Shown here one piece after another: positions 24,085 through 31,708 of a stretch of DNA of 33,980 bases (its first letter is position 1; each line of letters opens with the position of its first letter). The stretch lies in assembly GCA_027069135.1 (NCBI GenBank), contig JALXFE010000005.1:1-33980 (forward strand). The letters are read 5' to 3'. The stretch is from Thermoanaerobaculia bacterium. GTDB lineage: Bacteria > Acidobacteriota > Thermoanaerobaculia > Multivoradales > JAHZIX01. The notes below the pieces were generated by a model. That model saw only the letters and a program-made list of their open reading frames with translations, searched no databases and was not told the origin of the DNA. The position numbers were made by a program, and so were the translations under genes.

Positions 24085-24144
24085 GGCCATCTTCGCGGTC
24101 ATCTTTACGGTCATCTTTACGGTCATCTTTACGGGCATGCTTAT
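24085..24144 (+). repeat. 12-bp tandem repeat, 3 exact plus 2 degenerate units
   Basis: GGTCATCTTTAC occurs three times exactly (24097-24132), with a degenerate unit on each side (GGCCATCTTCGC; GGGCATGCTTAT). It lies 25 bp after the uraH stop, between convergent operons. One frame would read a His/Gly/Leu/Tyr repeat from an ATG at 24079, but that frame overlaps the kinase gene's 3' end and is probably not expressed. Confidence 0.9.
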
Positions 24145-24252
24145 TGGGGCTCGCCCTCAACGAATCAGCGTATTCCTTATACCGTCGCTGGATCCCGAAG
24201 GATATCTCTGCGTGAGCCTATAAGGCTGCACGTCCCGGCGGTGGAATGCCAG

Positions 24253-26856
24253 CTACCGCGTATGCCGGTCCAGATCCTCAGCCAGGTCTTCGCGCCCGGC
24301 GGCAACCAGGCCTGCTCGGCCCCGGTCGATCCAGCCTCGTGCCTCCTGCTGCTTCCCCGCTGCGGCTAGGGCTTCCCCCAGAAGGCCCTGGGTGTAAGGG
24401 ATATCCCAATTGCGGGCCGGAGGCGTCTCGCTCCAGGCGTCCAAAGCCTCCCGCAAATAGGATTCCGCCCGCGTCAGGGCGCCCGCGGAGCGAAGGACAA
24501 CGGCCAGGGTGTAGAGAGCGCCGGCAAAATCCACGTGTCCCGCTCCGAGACCCTCCCGCCGCAGATCCAGGCAACGGATCAGAGCCGCCTCCGCCTCCTT
24601 GAACCTTCCTTCCTTGAACAACACGATCGCCAGCTGACTGAGGTTGGTCGCCAGAGCGACGCCGCCCCGGCGGGCCTCGTTGATGGCTATCGCCTGGTGG
24701 TAGTAGGCCTCGGACGCTTTGAAATCACCGGTCCGGGAAAGCAATTCCGCCAGGTTGTGGAGGGCCGCGGCGACCCGCGGGTGGTCGTCTCCCAGGAGCT
24801 TCCGGTAGATCCCGAGGGCCTTGCGAGATTGCTCCTCCGCAAGATTGAGCTCCCCGAGATCGGCGAGGACAAGGGAGAGATTATGGCGGCTGTGGGCCAC
24901 CAGCCAATGGCCCTCCCCATAAAGCTGCAGCTGTTGCGCCAGAGCCTCTTCCAGCAACGGTCGAGCTTGGTCCGGCTGGCCCGATTCCTGGAGTGAGAGC
25001 CCCAGATTGTTGAGACTCACGCTGACTTCCCGTTGGGGCTCTCCGAGAAATTTTCGCCGCTGGGCCAGAGACTCTCGGAAGAGAGGGCCAGCGGTGGCCA
25101 CTTCCCCCTTTCGGCGCAGGATAAGGCCGAGGCTGTTGAGGCTCTCCGCCACGGCCAGATGCTCCTCACCGAAAGTGCGGCGCTCGATTCCAAGAGCCTG
25201 ACGGACCAGGCCTTCGGCCTTCTCCAGGCGGTCCAGATCCATAAATGCTAGGCCGAGGCTGTCGAGGCTTTCAGCCACCGCCGGATGGTCTTGGCCAAAG
25301 GTCTTGCGTCGAACCTCGAGGGCCCGCTCGAGGATCTCTCGGCTTTGCTCGTAGAGTCCCAGGCGCCGATACCCCTGCCCCAGGGTATCGAGCAAGCGGC
25401 CCTGGATTTCCGGCTGGGTGGCCAATTCCGTCGGCACTTGCCGTGCGGCATCGTCCAGAAAGGAGCGCAGAGTGAGATCCGGATTGGGGGTGAGGCCCGG
25501 ATCGGCGGCACGAAAGAGGTCCTCGAGGAATGCCGAGACCTCCTCTGCCCGGCGCTGTTCCTGCTCGGCTCGATGACGCGCGGCTTGCGCCTGGCGGGCT
25601 TGCCAGGTGGCAGCGGTGATTCCCGTCAGCAAAGAGAGGACGATGAGCGCTGCCGCCGCGGCTCCCAACCGGTGTCGGCGGACAAATTTGGACATGCGGT
25701 AGGCCAAGGTTTTCCGGCGGGCCAAAACCGGTAGGCTCACCTGATGATTCCGCAGATCTTGAGCCAGCTGCTCCACCGAGCTGTACCGCCCTCCGGGATC
25801 CTTGTGAAGAGCCATCCCGGTAATCGCGTCGAGATCACCGCGCAGGCGACGGCGTAGGCCCTCGAGGGTGCTGCCGCGCGCCTGGGCCAGAGCCGCCTCT
25901 TTCAGGACCTCGCTCGGCGGGAGCGGAGCTTGCTCGCAGATGATCCGCTCCAGCTCCTGCCGCGAACGTCCCCGAAGCCCATAAGGCTGGCGACCGGTCA
26001 GCAGGATGTAGAGGAGAACCCCCAGGGAGTACACGTCGCTGGCGGTGGTGACAGGCTCGCCCCGGACTTGCTCCGGACTGGCGAAGGCCGGTGTCATTCG
26101 CTGGGCCCCCGACGGCTCCTTCGTCGCCGGTTGAGGTCCGTGGCCGGAACCCAGGAGCTTGGCTACCCCGAAGTCCAGGAGCTTGGGCTCACCGTCGGCG
26201 GTAACCAGGATGTTGCTGGGTTTGAGATCACAATGTACGACCAGGTGACGGTGGGCGTGGTGCACCGCGGCACAGACCTGTCGAAAAAGATCCAGCCGCG
26301 CCCCCAGAGAGAGGCGGTGCTGGTCACAGTGGACGTCTAGGGGCTCCCCTTCGACATACTCCATCACGAGGTAGGGGTGATGGCCTTCTTCAGTGACCCC
26401 ACCGTCCAGCAGGCGGGCGATGTTGGGGTGCTCGAGGCTGGCGAGAATTTGGCGTTCCTGTTGGAAGCGGAGGGGATCCTGGGTACTCTCCAAGCCGTCC
26501 CGCACCTTCTTGATGGCCACCTGCTGGCGATACTGGCCGTCGGCCCGTTCCGCCAGGTAGACCGTCCCCATCCCCCCCCGACCCAGCTCGCGAAGAATGC
26601 GGTAGGAGCCGATGCGGTGCCCCACCGCTTCCGTCGTCGCTTCGTGGGATAAGAGCCCGGCGGCGGCCTCGAAGACCGGCCGGTCGAGAAAGGGTTCGCT
26701 CTTCCCGTCCCTTTCTAGCAGGCCTTCGACCTCTTTCCTCAATCCTTCGTCACCGGCGCAGGCCCGTTCTAAGAAGGCAGCCTGCTGTGGCGCATCGAGG
26801 TCGAGAGCGCCGTTAAAGATCTCCTTGACCCGCTGCCAACTCGATTCCTCTGCCAT
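24253..26856 (-). CDS. membrane Ser/Thr protein kinase with C-terminal TPR domain
   Basis: 867 residues from the ATG at 26856; the longer frame overlaps no extra conserved sequence. Order: a short N-terminal helical region shared by acidobacterial kinases ('WQRVKEIFNGALDLD'), then a PknB-like kinase domain (about 84-370) with G-loop LGRGGMGTVY (91-100), K116, HCDLKPSN (catalytic D210), DFG (228-230) and 'MTPAFASPEQVRGEP'. One membrane helix (about 397-419) leads to about ten TPR/kinesin-light-chain-like repeats (about 440-860), probably periplasmic. HRD is replaced by HCD, so it is a non-RD kinase, which suggests it does not depend on activation-loop phosphorylation. It lies 58 bp after the ECF sigma gene, so the two are an operon. 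Substrates are unknown. Confidence 0.88.
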   Translation of the reverse strand: MAEESSWQRVKEIFNGALDLDAPQQAAFLERACAGDEGLRKEVEGLLERDGKSEPFLDRPVFEAAAGLLSHEATTEAVGHRIGSYRILRELGRGGMGTVYLAERADGQYRQQVAIKKVRDGLESTQDPLRFQQERQILASLEHPNIARLLDGGVTEEGHHPYLVMEYVEGEPLDVHCDQHRLSLGARLDLFRQVCAAVHHAHRHLVVHCDLKPSNILVTADGEPKLLDFGVAKLLGSGHGPQPATKEPSGAQRMTPAFASPEQVRGEPVTTASDVYSLGVLLYILLTGRQPYGLRGRSRQELERIICEQAPLPPSEVLKEAALAQARGSTLEGLRRRLRGDLDAITGMALHKDPGGRYSSVEQLAQDLRNHQVSLPVLARRKTLAYRMSKFVRRHRLGAAAAALIVLSLLTGITAATWQARQAQAARHRAEQEQRRAEEVSAFLEDLFRAADPGLTPNPDLTLRSFLDDAARQVPTELATQPEIQGRLLDTLGQGYRRLGLYEQSREILERALEVRRKTFGQDHPAVAESLDSLGLAFMDLDRLEKAEGLVRQALGIERRTFGEEHLAVAESLNSLGLILRRKGEVATAGPLFRESLAQRRKFLGEPQREVSVSLNNLGLSLQESGQPDQARPLLEEALAQQLQLYGEGHWLVAHSRHNLSLVLADLGELNLAEEQSRKALGIYRKLLGDDHPRVAAALHNLAELLSRTGDFKASEAYYHQAIAINEARRGGVALATNLSQLAIVLFKEGRFKEAEAALIRCLDLRREGLGAGHVDFAGALYTLAVVLRSAGALTRAESYLREALDAWSETPPARNWDIPYTQGLLGEALAAAGKQQEARGWIDRGRAGLVAAGREDLAEDLDRHTR

Positions 26857-26914
26857 GGCCTGCTTCCGGATTGTTGCCCCGTCTACGGTTGGCGTCCCAC
26901 CTCCTTGGTCAAGC

Positions 26915-27547
26915 TCAGCCGAGCAAGGAGGTACCACCTCGTCGCGGCTCTTCTGGTGGAACACACCCTACCCGGGGGCCGTGGGAAGCCGGGGCGCTCT
27001 CCAATTCCCGGCTCAGCCAAGCACGGGCCAGACGCCACTCGCGATGGATCGTCGAGGGGGACACGCCCAGCACCTCAGCGGCTTCTTCCACGGTCAACCC
27101 ACCATAGAAGCGAAGCTCCACGACCCGCATCTGCTGGTGGTCGAGCTCTCCCAAACGGGCCAGGGCTTCCTCCAGAGCGAGTATTTCTACATCCAGCATC
27201 TGATCCGAGACCATCACATCTTCGAGGGTGACCTTGGCGGCGCCGCCGCCTCGCTTGGCGGCGTTGTGCCGTGCTGCATGCTTGACGGTGACGCGACGCA
27301 TCAGATGGGCCGCCACTCCCAAGAAGTGAGCCCGGTTGCGCCACCGGACGCGGGTCTGGTCGATCAGGCGCAAGAAGGTCTCATGAACCAGAGCGGTGGG
27401 CTGAAGGGTGTGATCCGGTCGCTCCCGGCGCATATGGAGCCGAGCCAGACGCCGCAGCTCGTCATAGACCCGGCCCATGAGCTCTTCCAAGGCGTCCGAC
27501 TGACCGTCGTTCCAATCCAAAAGCAGGTCCGTGATGTCGCGGGTCAT
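26915..27547 (-). CDS. ECF-type RNA polymerase sigma factor
   Basis: 210 residues. Region 2 spans 'GQSDALEELMGRVYDELRRL' to 'LVHETFLRLIDQ', and region 4 has the helix-turn-helix 'LTVEEAAEVLGVSPSTIHRE'. The 'HTLQPTALVHETFLRL' block is typical of the ECF subgroup that pairs with Ser/Thr kinases in Acidobacteriota and Planctomycetota. No anti-sigma factor is adjacent; the co-transcribed kinase is the likely regulator. ATG 27547 is preferred (GGAG 6 bases upstream) to an in-frame TTG at 27565. The C-terminal 25 or so residues are rich in Pro/Gly/Arg and may be non-conserved. Confidence 0.9.
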   Translation of the reverse strand: MTRDITDLLLDWNDGQSDALEELMGRVYDELRRLARLHMRRERPDHTLQPTALVHETFLRLIDQTRVRWRNRAHFLGVAAHLMRRVTVKHAARHNAAKRGGGAAKVTLEDVMVSDQMLDVEILALEEALARLGELDHQQMRVVELRFYGGLTVEEAAEVLGVSPSTIHREWRLARAWLSRELESAPASHGPRVGCVPPEEPRRGGTSLLG

Positions 27548-27800
27548 AGCCTTCTCCCACGTCAAGAGTCTCTAAACAATTCAAACGTACCACGAGAGAA
27601 AGGAATAGTAAAAAAAGTCGCCGCAACCGCCACCGATTGACAGTCTTTGGCCCCGTTTTGGGCGTTACCAGGTACAGGCCCTGAGACCTCCGCCCAAGCC
27701 CGGGAAAAGGACGGCCGACAGGGGTCAGACATGCCGGGAGAGCCCCTCCCGGAGTAAGAGAACTACTACGAATGTAGTCATGACCAGAGGGAGAATTGAA
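27548..27800. promoter_or_regulatory. divergent intergenic region, sigma-kinase operon / exported protein
   Basis: About 250 bp between divergent genes. It holds an A-run (near 27608-27616) and a small inverted repeat ACTAC-gaat-GTAGT just before the exported-protein gene. No RNA gene or coding frame is convincing. ECF autoregulation through this region is possible but not shown. Confidence 0.3.
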
Positions 27801-28904
27801 GTGAAAAGAAAGACAAGAATGATCTCGGATTTCAGCGTGGCTCTCGCCGTCCTGATGCTTCTGGGCGGCCTGGTGCTGCCTTCCGTGGCCAACGCCTCCG
27901 TCGACGAAGAAGGAGCGGGCTTCACCCCGGCGACGGGCGAAGAAACCACCATGGACGCCTGGAGCTCCAAGGACGCCTTTGAGCTGACGACGGTTTCTAA
28001 AGAGGAAGTGGAGACTCTGACCAAGAAACACGCCAAGACCCACCAGGTCTTTCTGAAATACCGCTGGGCGCCGAAACTTCCCGGCGGCGTGGACCACATC
28101 GCTGCCGGCGTCGGCACCCGCAACACCGGCTTCGGGGCCATCAATCTGCAGGGCACTCCCGTCGGCTCAACGCCGGTCAGCGCCTTTCTCTTCGTCGGTG
28201 TGATCATGGCTAATCCGCCGGCCACCCTGACGGTGAACTTCCAGGGAACCCCGGTCACCGCCTTCCAGACCGGCACTACCGCCCAACCCTGCTGGAACCC
28301 CGCCGGCACCTTCGCGGCCTACCGCGCCAACGTTCTGCCTCAGCTCAACGCGGGCATCAACGGCGTCTACCTGGTGAGCGGAATGCCCAGCAACCTGACC
28401 GACGGCCGCGACCCGGCGAACCCGCCCAACAACACTCTGCCCCTGTCGGAAGGCGCCAGCCTGGTCGTGCTCTACTCCCATAGGTCCGTGCCAGCAGGCT
28501 CGTTTGTCCAGATTGACAACGTGGTACAGATGACTTCCGCAAACCTCGTGGTGCAGCATTTCCTCAACCAGCCCGTCACCAACGGCTCGGCCCTCAAGCA
28601 CACCCGCCTCGGAGCCGACGGCCAGCCGGGGATTGGCAACAGTCACTTCGCCTTCGCTACCAACGAGTCGACCTTCCTCGGGCCCATCGGCGGAGCCTCG
28701 AGCCAGATTCGTGGCATCGGATCCCCCCTCGATACGGACTCGGATTGGAACGGCAACGACGCCCACCCCTTAAACCAGCTCTGGGATACCAACACCCTCC
28801 TGGTTCCGGGAGCCATTCCCACCGGTACGGCCAACTACCAGGTGACCTACAGCTTGCAGGGCGATTGCGTGGTGCCCGTGGCCCACGTCCTCACCGCTCG
28901 CTAG
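27801..28904 (+). CDS. exported protein of unknown function
   Basis: 367 residues from the GTG at 27801, chosen because GAGGGAGA lies 7-8 bases upstream; the ATG at 27780 has no ribosome-binding site. The signal peptide runs from 'MKRKTRMISDFSVALAVLML' to PSVANA. The mature protein is beta-rich, with blocks 'WAPKLPGGVDHIAAGVGTRN', 'ATLTVNFQGTPVTAF', 'AYRANVLPQLNAGINGVYLV' and 'SLVVLYSHRSVPAGSFVQID'. It contains two cysteines (in 'PCWNPAG' and 'GDCVVPV'). I do not recognise the family. A strong hairpin terminator follows. It diverges from the ECF-kinase operon and is a possible regulon member. Confidence 0.7.
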   Translation: MKRKTRMISDFSVALAVLMLLGGLVLPSVANASVDEEGAGFTPATGEETTMDAWSSKDAFELTTVSKEEVETLTKKHAKTHQVFLKYRWAPKLPGGVDHIAAGVGTRNTGFGAINLQGTPVGSTPVSAFLFVGVIMANPPATLTVNFQGTPVTAFQTGTTAQPCWNPAGTFAAYRANVLPQLNAGINGVYLVSGMPSNLTDGRDPANPPNNTLPLSEGASLVVLYSHRSVPAGSFVQIDNVVQMTSANLVVQHFLNQPVTNGSALKHTRLGADGQPGIGNSHFAFATNESTFLGPIGGASSQIRGIGSPLDTDSDWNGNDAHPLNQLWDTNTLLVPGAIPTGTANYQVTYSLQGDCVVPVAHVLTAR

Positions 28905-28946
28905 CACCCCGCTGATCAAAAGGTCCGGTCAAGGGTCCACACCCTC

Positions 28947-28978
28947 GCCTGCCCGGTCTGACCTCCGACCGGGCAGGC
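28947..28978 (+). terminator. 12-bp perfect hairpin terminator
   Basis: The arms GCCTGCCCGGTC and GACCGGGCAGGC pair perfectly around an 8-base loop, about 40 bases after the stop of the exported protein gene. A short, interrupted T-rich stretch (AATCTTGGCTT) follows. It very likely acts as a transcription terminator. Confidence 0.7.
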
Positions 28979-29082
28979 AATCTTGGCTTCCGATGACAGC
29001 TTTCTTCTTCGTTTCGGGCGTTCTATAGATGAGAAGTTTTTCCGATACCGTAAGCCCCGGCGTATCTCGGCCTCTCTCGCGG

Positions 29083-29250
29083 CTAGTGTTCTGTGCGGGA
29101 AATTCGGTCTACACCGAGAGGCCTGATGCGCCCGGTCTGCAAGGCGCACGAACGCAGCCATAGCCTTGAGCTATGGCGAGTTTGGGCAACGCAGCAGAGC
29201 GGGATGCAGCGGGCCTCGAATGTGAGCGAATTTCCAGCACCGGACACTAG
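29083..29250 (-). repeat. MITE-like element, family B (168 bp)
   Basis: The ends CTAGTGTTCTGTGC and, on the other strand, CTAGTGTCCGGTGC extend to GGAAATTCG, giving 24-bp inverted termini with about three mismatches. The hairpin CCATAGC-cttga-GCTATGG is central (29158-29176). Read on the minus strand, the core 'CTGCGTTGccc...ATAGC...GCTAT...GCGCCTTgCAG' parallels family A (CTGCGTTGttcc...ATAGC...GCTAT...ACGCCTTaCCAG). It is therefore a divergent relative of the family A elements, with the same CTAG borders and nearly the same length. No coding capacity was seen. Confidence 0.8.
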
Positions 29251-29300
29251 GGATTCTGCTTATGCGGTATCGCACCCAACGAAGAAAGGAGCCCGACATC

Positions 29301-29888
29301 ATGAAACACCACATCCTCTCCCTGATGATCTGCCTATTGGGGCTGTCGACGGTCGCCGGCCCTGCCCAAGCCCAATTTCCCGATGCCCTGAATGGATTCT
29401 CCGACCTGCGCTCGTCCTGTTCTGCCTCCCTGAACCATATCTCCGTCACCAGAGGCACCTGGTTTGCCGGCAGCGTCGAGGCTCTGGAGCGCCAGGGATA
29501 TGGCATCTCCGTCGCCTCCCGGAGCTGTAGCGACGGCTATTGCACCCTCGGGCTTGTCTTCGGGTTCGCTCTACCCAATCTCAAAACCGTGGCCTGCGAT
29601 TCCAGCAGGAACGGAAATCCGATGGGCTTTTCTGCCAGTCTGAACGTCTATCCGGGCACGGTGGTAGAGGTCTACCTGCGAGATCCCGAGACAGGCCTAT
29701 GGCAACACGGCAAGACCTTCACAGGAGAAGGACTCCTCGAGCCTCGGATCCCAAAACTGGGAACCGCCCTCTCTTTGGGGCCATCGGTGGAGATCGCCCT
29801 GATCTTGATCTATCCGGAATTGGAGCCTTGTCCCAATTGCGGAACCGCCGCCATCGGCATCCGCAACGTGAGCCTCGGCCCCTCCTAG
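29301..29888 (+). CDS. exported protein of unknown function
   Basis: 195 residues from the ATG at 29301, with AAGGAG about 10 bases upstream. The signal peptide 'MKHHILSLMICLLGLSTVAG' ends at PAQA. The mature part has seven cysteines, including 'RSSCSASLNH', 'SRSCSDGYCTLG' and 'EPCPNCG'. The last pair (CPNC) is not a heme motif because no His follows. It is probably a disulfide-stabilised beta protein in the periplasm or outside. No family recognised. It lies 50 bp downstream of the family B repeat. Confidence 0.65.
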   Translation: MKHHILSLMICLLGLSTVAGPAQAQFPDALNGFSDLRSSCSASLNHISVTRGTWFAGSVEALERQGYGISVASRSCSDGYCTLGLVFGFALPNLKTVACDSSRNGNPMGFSASLNVYPGTVVEVYLRDPETGLWQHGKTFTGEGLLEPRIPKLGTALSLGPSVEIALILIYPELEPCPNCGTAAIGIRNVSLGPS

Positions 29889-29917
29889 AAGGCCTCGGCA
29901 AGAAATCCACGCTTCTT

Positions 29918-29944
29918 CGTCCTCGTCGCGCCCGGACGAGGACG
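29918..29944 (+). terminator. 10-bp perfect hairpin after exported protein gene
   Basis: CGTCCTCGTC and GACGAGGACG pair around a 7-base loop, about 30 bases past the stop codon at 29888. No T-tract follows, so this is a terminator-like structure of moderate confidence. Confidence 0.5.
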
Positions 29945-30095
29945 GCTTGGGATTGTCGACGATTTCCATCTCCGATCGATTCGCAGTACCCTCCTCGGGC
30001 TCCTTGAGTCTCAGCGCTTCGCTCGAACCGAGTGCCCCTGGAAGCGTCAATACGCTAAACTGCATATCCAAATTCGACTACGGAGGTCCCGGATT

Positions 30096-31568
30096 ATGAA
30101 ATCTGACCGTTTTCCAAGGCCCTGGCGCAGCCGAGTCTATTTCCTCGGCTTGGTTTTCGCCCTCCAGACAATCGCCGCTCCAGCAAGGGGTGCGACCGAT
30201 TGCGTCAACGTCTCTTGCGGCATGGCCTGCACGCCGGGGCCCCCGGTGCAGATTTCAACGCTGATTCCCAGTTCCGAGTTTCCCGCCGGGGCGACGACTC
30301 CCATCGCCTTCCTGGATCCGGACGACGGCCGGAATCGCCGGCTCATCGCCACCCAACAGGGAACCATCCTGGTTTGGGACGCGGCCACGGACTCGATTCT
30401 GCCGACCTTCTTCCTCGATCTACGGGACAATACCGGCGGGCCGGTGCTCGACGGTGGAGAGCGAGGGCTGTTGGCCATGGTTCTCGATCCGGACTACGTC
30501 AGCAACGGCCGCTTCTACGTGTATTACACCCGCCGGGACCTCGGTGCCGGAACCCTCGGGGATATCGTCATCGAACGCTATCAGCGCTCTGCTGGCAATC
30601 CGGACATAGCTGACCCTGCAGCCACGATGATCTTGGTCATCGAGCACTCCTCGGCAAGCAATCATAACGGTGGTCAGATGGCCTTCGGCCCCAACGACGG
30701 CTTCCTCTACATTTCTACCGGTGATGGCGGCGGCGGCTGCGATAGCGGCCAGGGCACCAACGGCGACGGTCAGAGGAGCGACACGCTGTTGGGCAAGATG
30801 CTTCGCATCGATGTGCGGGGTGTCGATCCCGGTGGAACCGCTCCCGACGATTGCGGTGTCACCGCCGCGAATTACACGATCCCTACCACCAACCCTTTCT
30901 CCGGCCAGGAGCCGGCCTGCGACGAGGTCTGGGCCCTGGGGCTGCGCAACCCCTTCCGGTTCAGCTTCGATCGAGATACCGGCGACCTGTACATCGGCGA
31001 CGTCGGGCAGCTGAAATGGGAGGAGATCAACCTCCAGGCAGCGTCCACCCCGGCCCCGGTGAACTTCGGCTGGGTATGCCGGGAGGGATGCGAGACCGCC
31101 GGCAACAACGAATCCAATTGCTCCACTGGCGGCTGTCCCAACGATCCCGGGACCACCTGTCAATTTCCCCGGGCCATGGGCAATTATTGGGATCCCGTCC
31201 TCTGCCATCACAACGGCGGCTGGGCCTCCATCATGGGTGGGTACCGCTACCGGGGCAGCAACGTGCCGTCCATTGCCGGGGACTACATCTATGGCGACGC
31301 CGCCTGCGGCCAGATCTGGAAGACCTCGACCCTGGATCCCACCAACCCGGCGGCCATCGCGTCCTCCTGCTGGGCTAGCGGCTTCGCCGGCACCTTCGGC
31401 TTCGCTGAGGATGCCATCGGTGAGCTCTACGTCATCGTCGGCGGCGCCGGCCGCATCGATTGCATCCACAATGGCGACGGCTGCACCTGGGTCGACGGCC
31501 CGCAGCCCTTCTTCCAAGACAGCTTCGAATCCGGCGACACCGGCGAGTGGGCTTCCCAGGCTCCCTGA
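30096..31568 (+). CDS. secreted glucose/sorbosone dehydrogenase-like (PQQ-dependent sugar dehydrogenase family) protein
   Basis: 490 residues. A signal peptide (about 1-33) is followed by a short cysteine-rich segment and a GSDH-type beta-propeller. Family blocks are 'GGERGLLAMVLDPDY' (120-134), 'SNHNGGQMAFGPNDGFLYIS' followed by TGDGG (188-212), 'LRNPFRFSFDRDTGDLYIGD' followed by VGQ, and 'GGYRYRGSNVPSIAGDYIYG'. Known relatives oxidise sugars using PQQ in the periplasm; some are Hedgehog-interacting-like binders without activity. Extra cysteines ('VCREGCETAGNN', 'CSTGGCPNDPGTTC') suggest disulfides. The last residues 'FQDSFESGDTGEWASQAP' form a tail seen on exported proteins of similar bacteria. 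GGAGG lies 9 bases before the ATG. Confidence 0.85.
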   Translation: MKSDRFPRPWRSRVYFLGLVFALQTIAAPARGATDCVNVSCGMACTPGPPVQISTLIPSSEFPAGATTPIAFLDPDDGRNRRLIATQQGTILVWDAATDSILPTFFLDLRDNTGGPVLDGGERGLLAMVLDPDYVSNGRFYVYYTRRDLGAGTLGDIVIERYQRSAGNPDIADPAATMILVIEHSSASNHNGGQMAFGPNDGFLYISTGDGGGGCDSGQGTNGDGQRSDTLLGKMLRIDVRGVDPGGTAPDDCGVTAANYTIPTTNPFSGQEPACDEVWALGLRNPFRFSFDRDTGDLYIGDVGQLKWEEINLQAASTPAPVNFGWVCREGCETAGNNESNCSTGGCPNDPGTTCQFPRAMGNYWDPVLCHHNGGWASIMGGYRYRGSNVPSIAGDYIYGDAACGQIWKTSTLDPTNPAAIASSCWASGFAGTFGFAEDAIGELYVIVGGAGRIDCIHNGDGCTWVDGPQPFFQDSFESGDTGEWASQAP

Positions 31569-31605
31569 CCTAGGCCCCGCTGACCTAGGCCCTGCTCTAA
31601 AGAAA

Positions 31606-31633
31606 AGCCCTCGGCGGAAATCGCTCGAGGGCT
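31606..31633. terminator. hairpin between dehydrogenase and peptidase genes
   Basis: AGCCCTCG and CGAGGGCT pair, with GCG/CGC inside after one bulge, around GAAAT. An A-rich run precedes the hairpin, so it has the T-tract on the minus strand. It is probably a 3'-end structure of the dehydrogenase mRNA. A 15-bp imperfect duplication (TGACCTAGGCCCYGC) lies just before it at 31566-31595 and includes the stop codon. Confidence 0.5.
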
Positions 31634-31708
31634 CGAGAGATGAAGGAAGGCTTGCTTCGTCGGGAGGAGATATCCTTAGAGGATCGTTTCTGACCCCAAG
31701 GAGACCTG

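Noticed and set aside
23962-24369. Plus-strand frame with a His-Gly-Leu-Tyr repeat
   Set aside because: It is generated by the 12-bp tandem repeat, overlaps uraH and the kinase 3' end, and its ATG at 24079 has no Shine-Dalgarno sequence. Kept only as a finding about the repeat.
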